Source: Brevibacterium sp. JSBI002 (GTDB taxonomy: Bacteria; Actinomycetota; Actinomycetes; Actinomycetales; Brevibacteriaceae). From it: a stretch of 64,000 nucleotides of DNA. Below, piece after piece: positions 29,657 to 38,188 of this stretch (its first letter is position 1; each line of letters begins with the position of its first letter). The DNA is taken from positions 806,001-870,000 of the forward strand of contig NZ_CP110341.1 of the NCBI RefSeq assembly GCF_026013965.1, in the 5' to 3' direction. The position numbers were made by a program, and so were the translations under genes. The notes below the pieces were generated by a model. The model did not search any database and was not told the DNA's origin. It saw only the letters and a list, made by a program, of their open reading frames with translations.

Positions 29657-30448
29657 GTGCCCAGTCGAATCCGCCTCGCTTCCCGCCCACGCTTGCGCCC
29701 CCTGACCTCGCTTGCCGCTGTCTCGCTGCTCGTCGGACTGAGCGCCTGCGCGCCCGCCGCCGACGAAGAGACCCGGCCGACTCCGAAGGCAGCGGAGACT
29801 CCTGCCGCCTCCGCCTACCCGACGGGGGAGACCACGCAGTCGGGTGAGGCGACGGAATCCCCTTCGCCCTCCAAGACCTCGAGCATCGACGACGCGGGGG
29901 CCGCCGGGGTGGGCGAAGACGATATCGACACCCACGGCAGCGGCCGGTGGGAGCGGCCGAAAGAGGAGACCGGACCCAACCGCGATGAGGGCAAGACGTT
30001 CAAGGTCGCCCTGCGCGTCGAGGACAACCTGCCCATCGACGTCGATGAGGCCGGCGACTTCATCATCAAGACCCTCCAGGACGAACGCGGCTGGCAGGAC
30101 ATGGACGACGTCTCCATCGAGCTCGTCGATGAAGGTCAGGACACGATGATCTCCATCGCCAGCCCCGATACCGTCGACGAGATGTGCCTGCCGCTGCGGA
30201 CCCTGGGCAAGCTCTCGTGTCGCAACGGTCCCAACGTCATCCTCAACGCCAAGCGCTGGGTCTCTGCCACCGAAGAGTTCGACGATATCGTCCAGTACCG
30301 GCAGTACCTCATCAACCATGAGGTCGGTCACGCTCTCGGCCACGGCCACGAATCCTGCCCCGGACCAGGCAAGACGGCCCCGCTCATGCAGCAGCAGACG
30401 AAGGGCCTGCAGGGGTGTGAGCCGAACGGATGGCCCTCGAAGGGCTAG
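29657..30448 (+). CDS. DUF3152 lipoprotein with a zinc-metallopeptidase-like motif
   Basis: 263 residues. N-terminal signal with lipobox VGLSAC (Cys about 31), a Pro/Thr/Ser/Glu-rich linker to about residue 95, then a DUF3152 domain with [20 protein letters not shown] (about 218-237): HExGHxxGHxH, as in metzincin-like zinc peptidases. Cysteines CLPL, CRNG, CPGP and CEPN may form disulfides. Predicted to act outside the membrane; substrate unknown. Starts with GTG and is probably leaderless. Confidence 0.85.
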   Translation: MPSRIRLASRPRLRPLTSLAAVSLLVGLSACAPAADEETRPTPKAAETPAASAYPTGETTQSGEATESPSPSKTSSIDDAGAAGVGEDDIDTHGSGRWERPKEETGPNRDEGKTFKVALRVEDNLPIDVDEAGDFIIKTLQDERGWQDMDDVSIELVDEGQDTMISIASPDTVDEMCLPLRTLGKLSCRNGPNVILNAKRWVSATEEFDDIVQYRQYLINHEVGHALGHGHESCPGPGKTAPLMQQQTKGLQGCEPNGWPSKG

Positions 30449-30480
30449 TCCGCGGCTGCCGTGGACTGACTCCGGCCGAT

Positions 30481-30516
30481 ACAGCGCGGGCCCCGCAAAT
30501 GCGGGGCCCGCGCTGT
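30481..30516. terminator. 16-bp perfect hairpin
   Basis: Arms 30481-30496 and 30501-30516 with an AAAT loop, between the ends of the DUF3152 gene (+) and the MFS gene (-). Confidence 0.8.
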
Positions 30517-30535
30517 CATGGCGTGGACGTTCGCA

Positions 30536-32284
30536 TCAGTGCTTGGGCGAGCGGGGCCGCAGAGAGTAGTCGCCGGCACCCTGCGTGGCCTTCTTGTGCT
30601 CGATCTCATCGCTGACGGAGCTCGTGCCCGAGGGGGTCAGTGCTCCAGGCTGTTCGACGACAGCGATGCTGTCGGTCGCGACGACCTCACGCTGATGGTC
30701 CGTCGGGGCGCCCGCATCGATCTTCGTGGCCAGAGCCTTCTCACGAACGAACATGAGGATGACTGCCGCGATGATTCCCAGCGGGCAGACCCACAGGAAG
30801 ATCGGCACCAGCGCATCGCTGTACGCATTGACGATGATCGAGTGGATCGGATCGGGCAGCGACTTGACCACTTCGGGGGTCAGCGAATTCGACCCCGTGC
30901 CCTTCATCGCCTGGGCGCCCTGGGGTCCCAGGGACTTGATGCCGTCCTCGAGGTTGGATGCCAGCCGCGAGGTGAAGAGCGAACCGATCAGCGACATGCC
31001 CAGCGTGCCGCCGATCTGGCGGAAGAAGTTGTTCGACGCCGTCGCCGTGCCGACCATCGCCACCGGGAACGAGTTCTGGACGATGAGCACGAGCATCTGC
31101 ATCGACAGTCCCAGGCCGAGGCCCAGCACACACAGGCAGCCGATGACGACGAGAACGTTCTGATCGGCCGTGACGAAGGTCCCCATGAGGAAGAGGGCGA
31201 CGCCGACGATCGCGCTGCCGAGCACCGGGTACCACTTGTACCGTCCCGTCTTCGAGACGACGAAGCCGATGATGACCGAGCTCGGCAGCATCACGGCCAT
31301 CATGGGCACCATGAGGAGCCCGGCCTTCGTCGCTTCGATCCCGTGCGCCATCTGCAGGAACGTGGGCATGTACGAGAGGACGCCGAACATGCCGATGGCG
31401 ATGCACATGCCGGCGATCGTGCAGAGGACGAAGTTCGTGTCCTTGAACACGAACATCGGGATGACGGGTTCGGGCACAGCCTGTTCGACGAAGACGAAGA
31501 CGACGGCGCTGATGACGGCGATGGCGATGAGTCCGATGATGATCGGATCGTCCCAGTCGTACTGATGCCCGCCCCACGAAGTTGTGAGAATGAGCGCCGA
31601 GGTGAATTCGGCGATGAGGATCATGCCCGCGACATCGACATGGCGTTTGACCGACCGGTCCGACTTGGGGACCTTGAGGAAGAGGATGGCGGCGATGAGG
31701 GCGAGCACGCCGAACGGCAGGTTGAGGGCGAACGTCCAGCGCCAGCCCGGACCCTCGGTGATCCAGCCGCCGATCAGCGGTCCCGCCACCGAGGTGACCG
31801 CGAAGTTCGCTCCCATGATGCCCATGTACGGGCCGCGCTTGCGAGCCGGCACAACCGCGGCGATGAGAGCCTGCGAGAGGATGATGAGACCGCCGCCGCC
31901 GAGGCCCTGAATGACGCGTGCGGTGATGAGGACGGCCATGCTGTGGGCGAGGAATCCGACGATCGAGCCGAGGATGAACATGCAGATGGCGAAGATGAAG
32001 ATCTTCTTGCGGTTGAACGAGTCTCCCAGTTTGCCGTAGATCGGCATCATGATCGTCGCCGCCAACATGAACGCCGTCGAGACCCACAGCATCTGGTCGA
32101 CGCCGTCGAGGTCGCCGACGATGGTCGGCAGGGCCGTAGCCAGCATGGTCTGGTTGAGCGAGAACATGAACATTGCCAGCATCAGGCCGACGAACAGCAG
32201 GACCACTGACGGGGTCTCGATCTCCGGCTCCTCCTCGGCGCTGTGCTGCTTCTCGGCAGCGGGCTCTGTGGCGGTAGTGGTCAT
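30536..32284 (-). CDS. MFS drug efflux transporter (DHA2/EmrB-QacA type)
   Basis: 582 residues, about 14 predicted membrane segments. Typical stretches: TMLATALPTIVGDLDGVDQM (about 45-64), TAFMLAATIMMPIYGKLGD, RVIQGLGGGGLIILSQALIA and GWRWTFALNLPFGVL. Expels drugs or lipids using the proton gradient. ATG 32284 overlaps the TetR stop (ATGA), so it is cotranslated with its likely repressor. Cytosolic C-terminal tail of about 60 residues. Confidence 0.95.
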   Translation of the reverse strand: MTTTATEPAAEKQHSAEEEPEIETPSVVLLFVGLMLAMFMFSLNQTMLATALPTIVGDLDGVDQMLWVSTAFMLAATIMMPIYGKLGDSFNRKKIFIFAICMFILGSIVGFLAHSMAVLITARVIQGLGGGGLIILSQALIAAVVPARKRGPYMGIMGANFAVTSVAGPLIGGWITEGPGWRWTFALNLPFGVLALIAAILFLKVPKSDRSVKRHVDVAGMILIAEFTSALILTTSWGGHQYDWDDPIIIGLIAIAVISAVVFVFVEQAVPEPVIPMFVFKDTNFVLCTIAGMCIAIGMFGVLSYMPTFLQMAHGIEATKAGLLMVPMMAVMLPSSVIIGFVVSKTGRYKWYPVLGSAIVGVALFLMGTFVTADQNVLVVIGCLCVLGLGLGLSMQMLVLIVQNSFPVAMVGTATASNNFFRQIGGTLGMSLIGSLFTSRLASNLEDGIKSLGPQGAQAMKGTGSNSLTPEVVKSLPDPIHSIIVNAYSDALVPIFLWVCPLGIIAAVILMFVREKALATKIDAGAPTDHQREVVATDSIAVVEQPGALTPSGTSSVSDEIEHKKATQGAGDYSLRPRSPKH

Positions 32285-32931
32285 CTCAGCCTTTCTAAGA
32301 GGGTCAGGAACAGGTCGATCGAGGAGGTGAACGCCTGGTCCACCCGTTCGTCGTCCAATTCGTTTTCGGGGTCGAATCGCGCGGAGGCGAAAGCGTGCTC
32401 GAGCGGGATGCTGCACAGCTGCGCGAGCATCCGCGCGGCCCGTGCGGCGGTGTCGTCATCGGCAAAGGTGATTCCGCGACGTTCGATCCGCCGGCGGATG
32501 CCGGTGATGATCTGCTCGGAGTAGTGCCGCTTCGTCTCCATGCTGAGCATGCCGAGGTGCGGATGCCGAGCCTGGATTGCGCGCAGCTTCTGTTTGTTCG
32601 CCGACCGCGGCAGCAGGAACTCGAACGCGGCCCGGATGGTGAAGGAGAGATCCTCCGCCAGACGCTCGCGCCGGGGCTCGAAGTCCTCGATGAATCGCTG
32701 CAGTGCGGCTGCGATGTCGTCCGAGGCCGTCAGTCCGACGATCGCCATCTCCTTGGTGGGGAAATAGTTGAAGAACGTGCGCGTCGAGACCTCCGCGGCT
32801 TCCGCGATCCGAGCCACGGTCACCTCGTCGAGGCCATGATCGAAGACGAGATCGACGGCCGCGGCGTGGATGGACGCGCGGCGCTCACGGGTCTGACGTT
32901 CGCGCAGGGATTCGGTCGGTTCGGAGTTCAC
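32281..32931 (-). CDS. TetR family transcriptional regulator
   Basis: About 216 residues. N-terminal helix-turn-helix: RRASIHAAAVDLVFDHGLDE then VTVARIAEAAEVSTRTFFNY-FPTKE (about 21-63). The C-terminal ligand domain is variable. The GTG at 32931 fits the start of homology; a GTG at 32946 is an alternative. It presumably represses itself and the downstream efflux pump through palindromes just upstream. Confidence 0.9.
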   Translation of the reverse strand: MNSEPTESLRERQTRERRASIHAAAVDLVFDHGLDEVTVARIAEAAEVSTRTFFNYFPTKEMAIVGLTASDDIAAALQRFIEDFEPRRERLAEDLSFTIRAAFEFLLPRSANKQKLRAIQARHPHLGMLSMETKRHYSEQIITGIRRRIERRGITFADDDTAARAARMLAQLCSIPLEHAFASARFDPENELDDERVDQAFTSSIDLFLTLLERLR

Positions 32932-32950
32932 CAGAAAATTATGCACCTTT

Positions 32951-32992
32951 TGCAAATTTGCACCAAATGAAGAAATGCATGCGATGCATTTC
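32951..32992. promoter_or_regulatory. Candidate TetR operators
   Basis: Two palindromes upstream of the tetR start: TGCAAATTTGCA (32951-32962) and GAAATGCAT-GCG-ATGCATTTC (32972-32992, perfect 9-bp arms). Either could be the repressor site. Confidence 0.5.
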
Positions 32993-33067
32993 TCGACAGT
33001 GATGTTATTCACACTCCGTCGTCGGGCGGGCGGCAGGTGGGAATATAAGTCCGCATGCACCTGTTGA

Positions 33068-33086
33068 TTGAGTCGTATACGCTCAA
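33068..33086 (+). promoter_or_regulatory. HspR-type HAIR operator
   Basis: TTGAGT-N7-GCTCAA, one base off the known HAIR inverted repeat (CTTGAGT-N7-ACTCAAG), 21 bases before the TTG start of the Clp ATPase gene. Confidence 0.75.
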
Positions 33087-33107
33087 CTTTGAAAGAGGAG
33101 GTCAGCT

Positions 33108-35657
33108 TTGGCCACATTCTTCGGACCCGCAGGCTCAGGCGGAGACTCGTTCGACGAGTTCCTCGCTCGTTTCCTCCAGGGACAGACCGGAGCCCGCCGA
33201 GGCCGTTCCGTCGACATCAACCGGCTGCTGAGCAAGCGCAGCCACGAGGTCATCGAAGCGGCCGCGGAGTTCGCAGGGCGACACGGTCAGTCCGAGGTCG
33301 ACGCGCTCCACATCCTGCGCACCATGGTCGATTCCGAACCCGGAATCTCCGCCGTGCGCCAGGCCGGCGCCGACCCCGAGGCCATCGCTCATGCGATCGA
33401 AGAGCGCCTTCCGGCTGCAACCGACACCGAGGCGGATTCCACGCCCACACTGACCGGTTCGGCCCAGCGTGCCCTGCTCGACGCCTACCAGGTGGCGCGA
33501 GCCTTCGGGTCGACCTACATCGATCCCGAACACATGTTCTTCGCCTTTGTGCTCAACCAGGAGATGCCTGCCGGTCGGATCCTCGCCCAGGCAGGCGTCA
33601 CCCAGGCTGCACTGCAGGCCGGTGCCGAGGCAGCCGAAGCCGCAGGCTTGCACCCCGGCCAGGAGGCCGAAGGTGAGGGCGGCCAGGAATCCGTGCTGGA
33701 GAAGTTCGGCACGGATCTCACCGAGCTCGCAGCCGAAGGCAAGCTCGATCCCGTCATCGGCCGCTCGGAGGAGATCGAGCAGACGATCGAGATCCTCGCC
33801 CGCAGGACGAAGAACAACCCGGTTCTCCTCGGTGAGGCCGGTGTCGGCAAGACTGCGGTCGCCGAGGGACTCGCCCAGGCCATCCATTCGGGCGAAGTTC
33901 CCAAGCAGCTGCAGGGCAAGCGCATCGTCGCTCTCGATATGCCCGGCATGCTCGCCGGCACCCGCTACCGCGGCGACTTCGAAGAGCGCCTGACCGGAGC
34001 GCTGAACGAGATCGCCGACGACGGAGACATGATCGTCTTCGTCGACGAACTCCACACCCTCGTCGGTGCCGGCGGCAACGGCGAAGCGAACTCGATGGAC
34101 GCCGGCAACATCCTCAAACCGCGCCTGGCCCGCGGCGATCTGCACATGATCGGCGCGACCACGCTCAAGGAGTACCGCACCATCGAGAAGGATTCGGCCC
34201 TCGAACGCCGCTTCCAGCCGGTGACCGTGGGTGAGCCGAGCGTCGAGGACGCGGTGACGATCATCGACGGGCTCAAGGACCGCTACGCGGAGTTCCACGA
34301 GGTCACCTACACCGCCGAGGCGGTCCGCGCGGCCGTGGAGCTGTCGAACCGCTACATCACCGACCGGTTCCTGCCGGACAAGGCCATCGACCTCATCGAT
34401 CAGGCGGGTGCCCGGATGTCGCTCAGTCGCGGACCCGCGGTCGATATCGACGCACTCAAGCTCAATCTCTCCGAACTCGAAGCGGAGAAGAAGTCCGCCA
34501 TTGAGGTCGAGGACTACGAGCGTGCCGGCCGTGTCCGCGATGAGATCAACGAGGTGACCGCCCGGATCGAATCCGCTGAGAACCCGGACGCGGAGGCCGC
34601 GAAGACCGCTGCCGCCGAGGCGATCATCGGTGAGCAGGAGATCGCGCATGTGGTCTCCCGTGCCACCGGAATCCCGGCAGCACGGATGACGCAGAGCCAG
34701 AAGGCACGACTGGCGAATATGGAAGAGGTCCTCCACGACCGAGTGGTCGGACAGGATGAGGCCGTCACCGCGGTGTCGCGCGCCATCCGCCGCAGCCAGA
34801 CCGGTATGGCCGATCCCGATCGGCCCATCGGCAGCTTCCTCTTCCTCGGCCCCACCGGCGTCGGAAAGACGGAGCTGGCGAAGGCTCTGGCGCACACCCT
34901 GTTCGACGACGAGTCGGCTATGATCCGCTTCGATATGAGCGAGTTCGGCGAACGCCACACGGTGTCCCGCCTCGTCGGTGCTCCTCCCGGCTACGTCGGC
35001 TACGACGAGGCTGGGCAGCTGACGGAAAAGGTCCGCCGTCGCCCGTATTCGGTCATCCTCCTCGACGAGGTCGAGAAGGCTCACCCGGATGCGTTCAACC
35101 TGCTGCTGCAGGTCCTCGACGACGGACGGCTCACCGACGGTCAGGGCCGCACGGTCGACTTCCGCAACACCGTGGTCATCATGACCTCGAACCTCGGTTC
35201 CGAGTTCATGTCCGGCACTCCGCTGGGCTTCGCCTCCGGTGCTGCGGGAGACGCGGAGAAGGATCTCAAGGCCAAGGTCATGGGTCGCCTCAAGGAGTTC
35301 ATGCGGCCGGAGTTCATCAACCGCATCGATGACACCGTGATGTTCTCGCGGCTCGACCGTGAGCAGCTGCGGTCCATCGTCGATCAGCAGCTGGCCGCGT
35401 CGAAGCAGCGCCTCGAGGCTCAGGGCATCGCCCTCGACGTCTCGGCAGAGGCTCTCGACTGGCTGGCCGACGAAGGGTACGAACCCGAGTTCGGCGCTCG
35501 TCCGCTGCGTCGCACGATCCAGCGCGAGCTCGACGACCGCATCGCCGATCTCCTCGTCACCGAGGCGGTCGATGAGGGCGGCACCGTGCGCGCCACTGTC
35601 GTCGACGGCGCACTCAAGGTCGTTGCCGGGACCCGCCCGGAGCCGATGATCGCCTGA
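33108..35657 (+). CDS. Clp ATPase, ClpC-like, HspR-regulated
   Basis: 849-residue AAA+ unfoldase. Clp N-repeats span about 30-160; D1 has Walker A GEAGVGKTAVAEG (about 243) and Walker B MIVFVDELH; a short middle region carries a UVR-like helix VEDYERAGRVRDEIN (about 466); D2 has GPTGVGKTELAKAL (about 582) and VILLDEVEKAHPDAF. The LGF in SGTPLGFASG (about 705) matches the ClpP-binding loop, which true ClpB lacks. It begins with TTG, supported by GAGGAGG seven bases upstream. A HAIR box covers the promoter, so heat induction is likely. Confidence 0.92.
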   Translation: MATFFGPAGSGGDSFDEFLARFLQGQTGARRGRSVDINRLLSKRSHEVIEAAAEFAGRHGQSEVDALHILRTMVDSEPGISAVRQAGADPEAIAHAIEERLPAATDTEADSTPTLTGSAQRALLDAYQVARAFGSTYIDPEHMFFAFVLNQEMPAGRILAQAGVTQAALQAGAEAAEAAGLHPGQEAEGEGGQESVLEKFGTDLTELAAEGKLDPVIGRSEEIEQTIEILARRTKNNPVLLGEAGVGKTAVAEGLAQAIHSGEVPKQLQGKRIVALDMPGMLAGTRYRGDFEERLTGALNEIADDGDMIVFVDELHTLVGAGGNGEANSMDAGNILKPRLARGDLHMIGATTLKEYRTIEKDSALERRFQPVTVGEPSVEDAVTIIDGLKDRYAEFHEVTYTAEAVRAAVELSNRYITDRFLPDKAIDLIDQAGARMSLSRGPAVDIDALKLNLSELEAEKKSAIEVEDYERAGRVRDEINEVTARIESAENPDAEAAKTAAAEAIIGEQEIAHVVSRATGIPAARMTQSQKARLANMEEVLHDRVVGQDEAVTAVSRAIRRSQTGMADPDRPIGSFLFLGPTGVGKTELAKALAHTLFDDESAMIRFDMSEFGERHTVSRLVGAPPGYVGYDEAGQLTEKVRRRPYSVILLDEVEKAHPDAFNLLLQVLDDGRLTDGQGRTVDFRNTVVIMTSNLGSEFMSGTPLGFASGAAGDAEKDLKAKVMGRLKEFMRPEFINRIDDTVMFSRLDREQLRSIVDQQLAASKQRLEAQGIALDVSAEALDWLADEGYEPEFGARPLRRTIQRELDDRIADLLVTEAVDEGGTVRATVVDGALKVVAGTRPEPMIA

Positions 35658-35696
35658 TCTTTCGATCGCCGAGGCGGCCGTGCACTGGCCGCCGCC

Positions 35697-35742
35697 ACAG
35701 AGCCCGGGGCGGAGGATGGGAATCCTCCGCCCCGGGCTCTGT
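35697..35742. terminator. 21-bp perfect hairpin
   Basis: Arms 35697-35717 and 35722-35742, 4-base loop, between the ends of the Clp ATPase gene (+) and the yidC paralogue (-). Confidence 0.8.
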
Positions 35743-35754
35743 TGTGCTCCCGAC

Positions 35755-36564
35755 TCAGCCGGACACCGCGGTGGTCGCCTCCGACTGCGGTTCGTTCGCT
35801 CCGAGGAGGCGGTTGAGGACGAGCCGTTCGCCGAGCGTCCACGTGGTCGTCGTCGCCAGGTAGAGAGCGGCGGCCAAGGGGACGAAGAGCGCGAAGATCG
35901 CGGTGAGGAAGGGCATGAAGCTCAGGGTCTTCATCACTCCGGACAGATCCGGCATCGCCGGAGCATCTGCCCCGTTCTTCGCCGGGGGAGCGGTCGGAGC
36001 CTCGGGTGTCGGGGTGAGCAGGTGCCGGGAGAACCCGGCGACGACGGCGATGAGGACGACGAGGACGAGGTAGACCGTGATCGCGGTGCCCGTCAGATCG
36101 CCGGCGCCGAGCAGCTTGACGAAGCTCGTGTTGAGAGGCAGACCGAAGAGAGTATGACCGTGCAGCTCATTGGCATGCCCGCCGATCGTCGCATTGACGA
36201 AGAGACCGTAGACGGCCATGAGCACGGGCATCTGCGCGAGCACCGGAAGGCACCCGGCGAACGGAGAGGCGTTCTCCTCCTTGTACAGCTCCATGAGCTT
36301 CTGCTGCATGAGTTCGGGCTGCTTCTTGTATTTCTTCTGCAGCTCGCTGATCTTCGGGGCCAGTCGTTTCCGAGTGATGCCGGCTCTGACCTGGGACACA
36401 CCGACGGGGATGAGCACGGCGCGGACCAGGACGGTGAGCACGATGACGGCCAGGGCGGCGCTGAAGCCGCCGGCGAGTGGTTCGAGGATGTCGCTGATCC
36501 CCGTGACCACCGTATAGGCGGCTTCGACGAGCAGGCGGATAGGCAGGAATTCGTAGATGTTCAC
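35755..36564 (-). CDS. YidC/Oxa1 family membrane insertase (paralogue)
   Basis: 269 residues, about five membrane segments. Core stretches: VRAVLIPVGVSQVRAGITRK (about 46-65, with the conserved Arg in a membrane groove), LQKKYKKQPELMQQKLMELY (about 75-94) and FAGCLPVLAQMPVLMAVYGL. It has no lipobox. Not in the rpmH-rnpA context where the main YidC gene usually sits, so this is probably the accessory copy. Followed upstream by the DUF6412 gene. Confidence 0.92.
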   Translation of the reverse strand: MNIYEFLPIRLLVEAAYTVVTGISDILEPLAGGFSAALAVIVLTVLVRAVLIPVGVSQVRAGITRKRLAPKISELQKKYKKQPELMQQKLMELYKEENASPFAGCLPVLAQMPVLMAVYGLFVNATIGGHANELHGHTLFGLPLNTSFVKLLGAGDLTGTAITVYLVLVVLIAVVAGFSRHLLTPTPEAPTAPPAKNGADAPAMPDLSGVMKTLSFMPFLTAIFALFVPLAAALYLATTTTWTLGERLVLNRLLGANEPQSEATTAVSG

Positions 36565-36698
36565 AGGTGAGTGTCCTTCGGACAGGGCGCACTGAGGCGC
36601 AGTTGAATGGGCCGATGCAGGCCATCACCGTGACGACTGATGACAATTGCCCGCGCCGAGGCGGGGAGGCGTTCCGTACGGAACGTGATCGAGGTCGT

Positions 36699-37004
36699 TC
36701 AGGCGATGGCGTGAACGACGGAAGAGGGGGCTCTGGGCAGTGCCGTACCCGGAGTGCCGGGCTCCTCAGGCATGCGGAATTCGCGGATGCTTCGGCGCGC
36801 GTCCGGCAGAGACGGCGGGCGCGCCGACAGCGAGAGCACACGCAGCAGAGACATGCTCGCCCATGCGGCGATCGGCGTCAGCAGGGCCGCACCGAGGAGA
36901 GCCAGGACGATGAGATGAGTGGGGGACTGGGGAACGACCGAGTCGAGGTCGGAAGAGAGCACGACGACGAGCAGCTGCAGAGTCAGCCACATATTCGCCA
37001 TCAT
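36699..37004 (-). CDS. DUF6412-like small membrane protein
   Basis: 101 residues from ATG 37004 (AGGGGG upstream). Two hydrophobic segments (about 4-16 and 26-50) and a basic, Pro-rich tail. Its position directly upstream of the yidC paralogue matches DUF6412 proteins in other actinobacteria (recalled). Role unknown; it may assist the insertase. Confidence 0.7.
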   Translation of the reverse strand: MMANMWLTLQLLVVVLSSDLDSVVPQSPTHLIVLALLGAALLTPIAAWASMSLLRVLSLSARPPSLPDARRSIREFRMPEEPGTPGTALPRAPSSVVHAIA

Positions 37005-37056
37005 CTTGCCCCCTAACCAGTGCGTCGATGCTAGCACGCGGGCCTGCGCGGAGGTC

Positions 37057-37695
37057 TCAGTCCTCTGCGTCGGCGGCGAGGCCCGGATCACGAGCGAGAC
37101 GCACGAGCGCGGCCGCGAGGCCGGCGAGGTCGTCGTCAGCGACCAATGCGGTCAGCTTCTCGTCCTGCTCCGGCAGCCCGGCCGTCTTCGCGCCCTTGCG
37201 GACGAGCGGGTCAAACGCGGGCCTCACCGAGGGCCAAACCTGCTGGACCTCTCGGAGGAAGATCGACGCTCCGGTCGGACCGATGCCGGTGAATTCCTGC
37301 AGCAGCCTCACAATCCGACCAGGCTGCCCCTCGGCCTCATCGCGCAGCTTCCGCAGGTCCCCGTCCCAGCGGTCGATGAGCAGATCGGCGGCCTCGGCCA
37401 GACGCGTGGCGGTGCCCTCGTCGTAGCGCCGATATCCGCCTCGACCGAGCGCATCGACCCGTTGCTGCCACGTGCTCGCGCGCAGACGCTGCGGCGTCCT
37501 CCACTTCGCCGAGAACAGCTCGCGCGCGCTCGCGAGGGCGATGTCGGAGCTGATGCGCGTGGACAGGAGCAGGCTGAGGACGAGCAGCTGCCACAGTGGG
37601 GCCGGCTTGTCCCGGAGAGTGATCGCAGCCTCCGCGGCGAAGGTGCGTCCGTGCGCATCGATGAGTCGAGCGGCGTGTTCTCGCTGTGTGCTCAT
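37057..37695 (-). CDS. HhH-GPD-like endonuclease/DNA glycosylase
   Basis: 212-residue all-helical protein of the endonuclease III-like superfamily. A helix-hairpin-helix with GIG (LLQEFTGIGPTGASIFLRE, about 131-149) is followed by an Asp in RPAFDPLV (about 163), where the catalytic Asp is expected. It lacks the C-terminal iron-sulfur Cys cluster of true Nth. Substrate unknown. Probably leaderless. Confidence 0.78.
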   Translation of the reverse strand: MSTQREHAARLIDAHGRTFAAEAAITLRDKPAPLWQLLVLSLLLSTRISSDIALASARELFSAKWRTPQRLRASTWQQRVDALGRGGYRRYDEGTATRLAEAADLLIDRWDGDLRKLRDEAEGQPGRIVRLLQEFTGIGPTGASIFLREVQQVWPSVRPAFDPLVRKGAKTAGLPEQDEKLTALVADDDLAGLAAALVRLARDPGLAADAED

Positions 37696-37702
37696 GCGGC
37701 CG

Positions 37703-37708
37703 ATCCTA
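37703..37708 (-). promoter_or_regulatory. Candidate -10 box TAGGAT (minus strand)
   Basis: Seven bases before the ATG at 37695; no SD. Confidence 0.4.
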
Positions 37709-37766
37709 TGTCCGGGCCCGTCGAAGAGTCAAGGGCCACCGGAGCCTCAGCCGCCGGTGCCCGTCG

Positions 37767-38122
37767 ATGATGCACGCGATCGCCGACACCATCGCCGCCA
37801 TCCCCAACGACGTGGTCACCATCGCCTCCGGGTGGGCCGCCTCGGCGGGACAGTTCGTCCTCAGCGTGGGAACAGCCAGGGCGACGACCTCCAATCGGTC
37901 GGAGACACCGTCCTGCATCGGATCGCCGAGGCGACCGGAAAGACCTACGACCGCATCTTCGACGACTCCCTGCGTGACCGGTGGTTCACCGCCGAGGAGG
38001 CGATCGAGTACGGACTCATCGATCGCGTCATCGACTCCCAGTCCGACCTGCGAGGTCAGAACGGAATGAGGATGACTGAAGTGAAGTGGCTCACAGGTAG
38101 TGCGAAAACGGCAGTGAGTTAA
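37767..38122 (+). pseudogene. ClpP-family serine protease remnant
   Basis: Two blocks of ClpP-like sequence in different frames. Block 1 (37767-37874): AIADTIAAIPNDVVTIASG followed by the nucleophile motif WAASAGQFVL. Block 2 (about 37875-38060): QSVGDTVLHRIAEATGKTYD and WFTAEEAIEYGLIDRVIDS. Between them about 34 residues, including the catalytic His region, are missing, and the N-terminal third is gone. Not functional as read. It sits just ahead of the iron-regulated gene and is unrelated to it. Confidence 0.78.
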
Positions 38123-38137
38123 GTTAGGCTGGCCTGC
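38119..38137 (+). promoter_or_regulatory. DtxR/IdeR/DmdR-type iron box
   Basis: 19-base site reading TTAAGTTAGGCTGGCCTGC, close to the known consensus TTAGGTTAGGCTAACCTAA (14 of 19 by eye). It lies 52 bases before the ATG of the siderophore-binding lipoprotein, so iron repression is expected. Confidence 0.75.
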
Positions 38138-38188
38138 GTTAATGTCGAGGGGCCGCTTCAGGCTCCGACCACTGTCGAAAGGACAGGA

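Noticed and set aside
30518-32209. 563-residue plus-strand open frame
   Set aside because: Antisense to the MFS transporter; Asp/His/Arg-rich noise.
33135-35084. 649-residue minus-strand open frame
   Set aside because: Antisense to the Clp ATPase gene; no recognisable domain.
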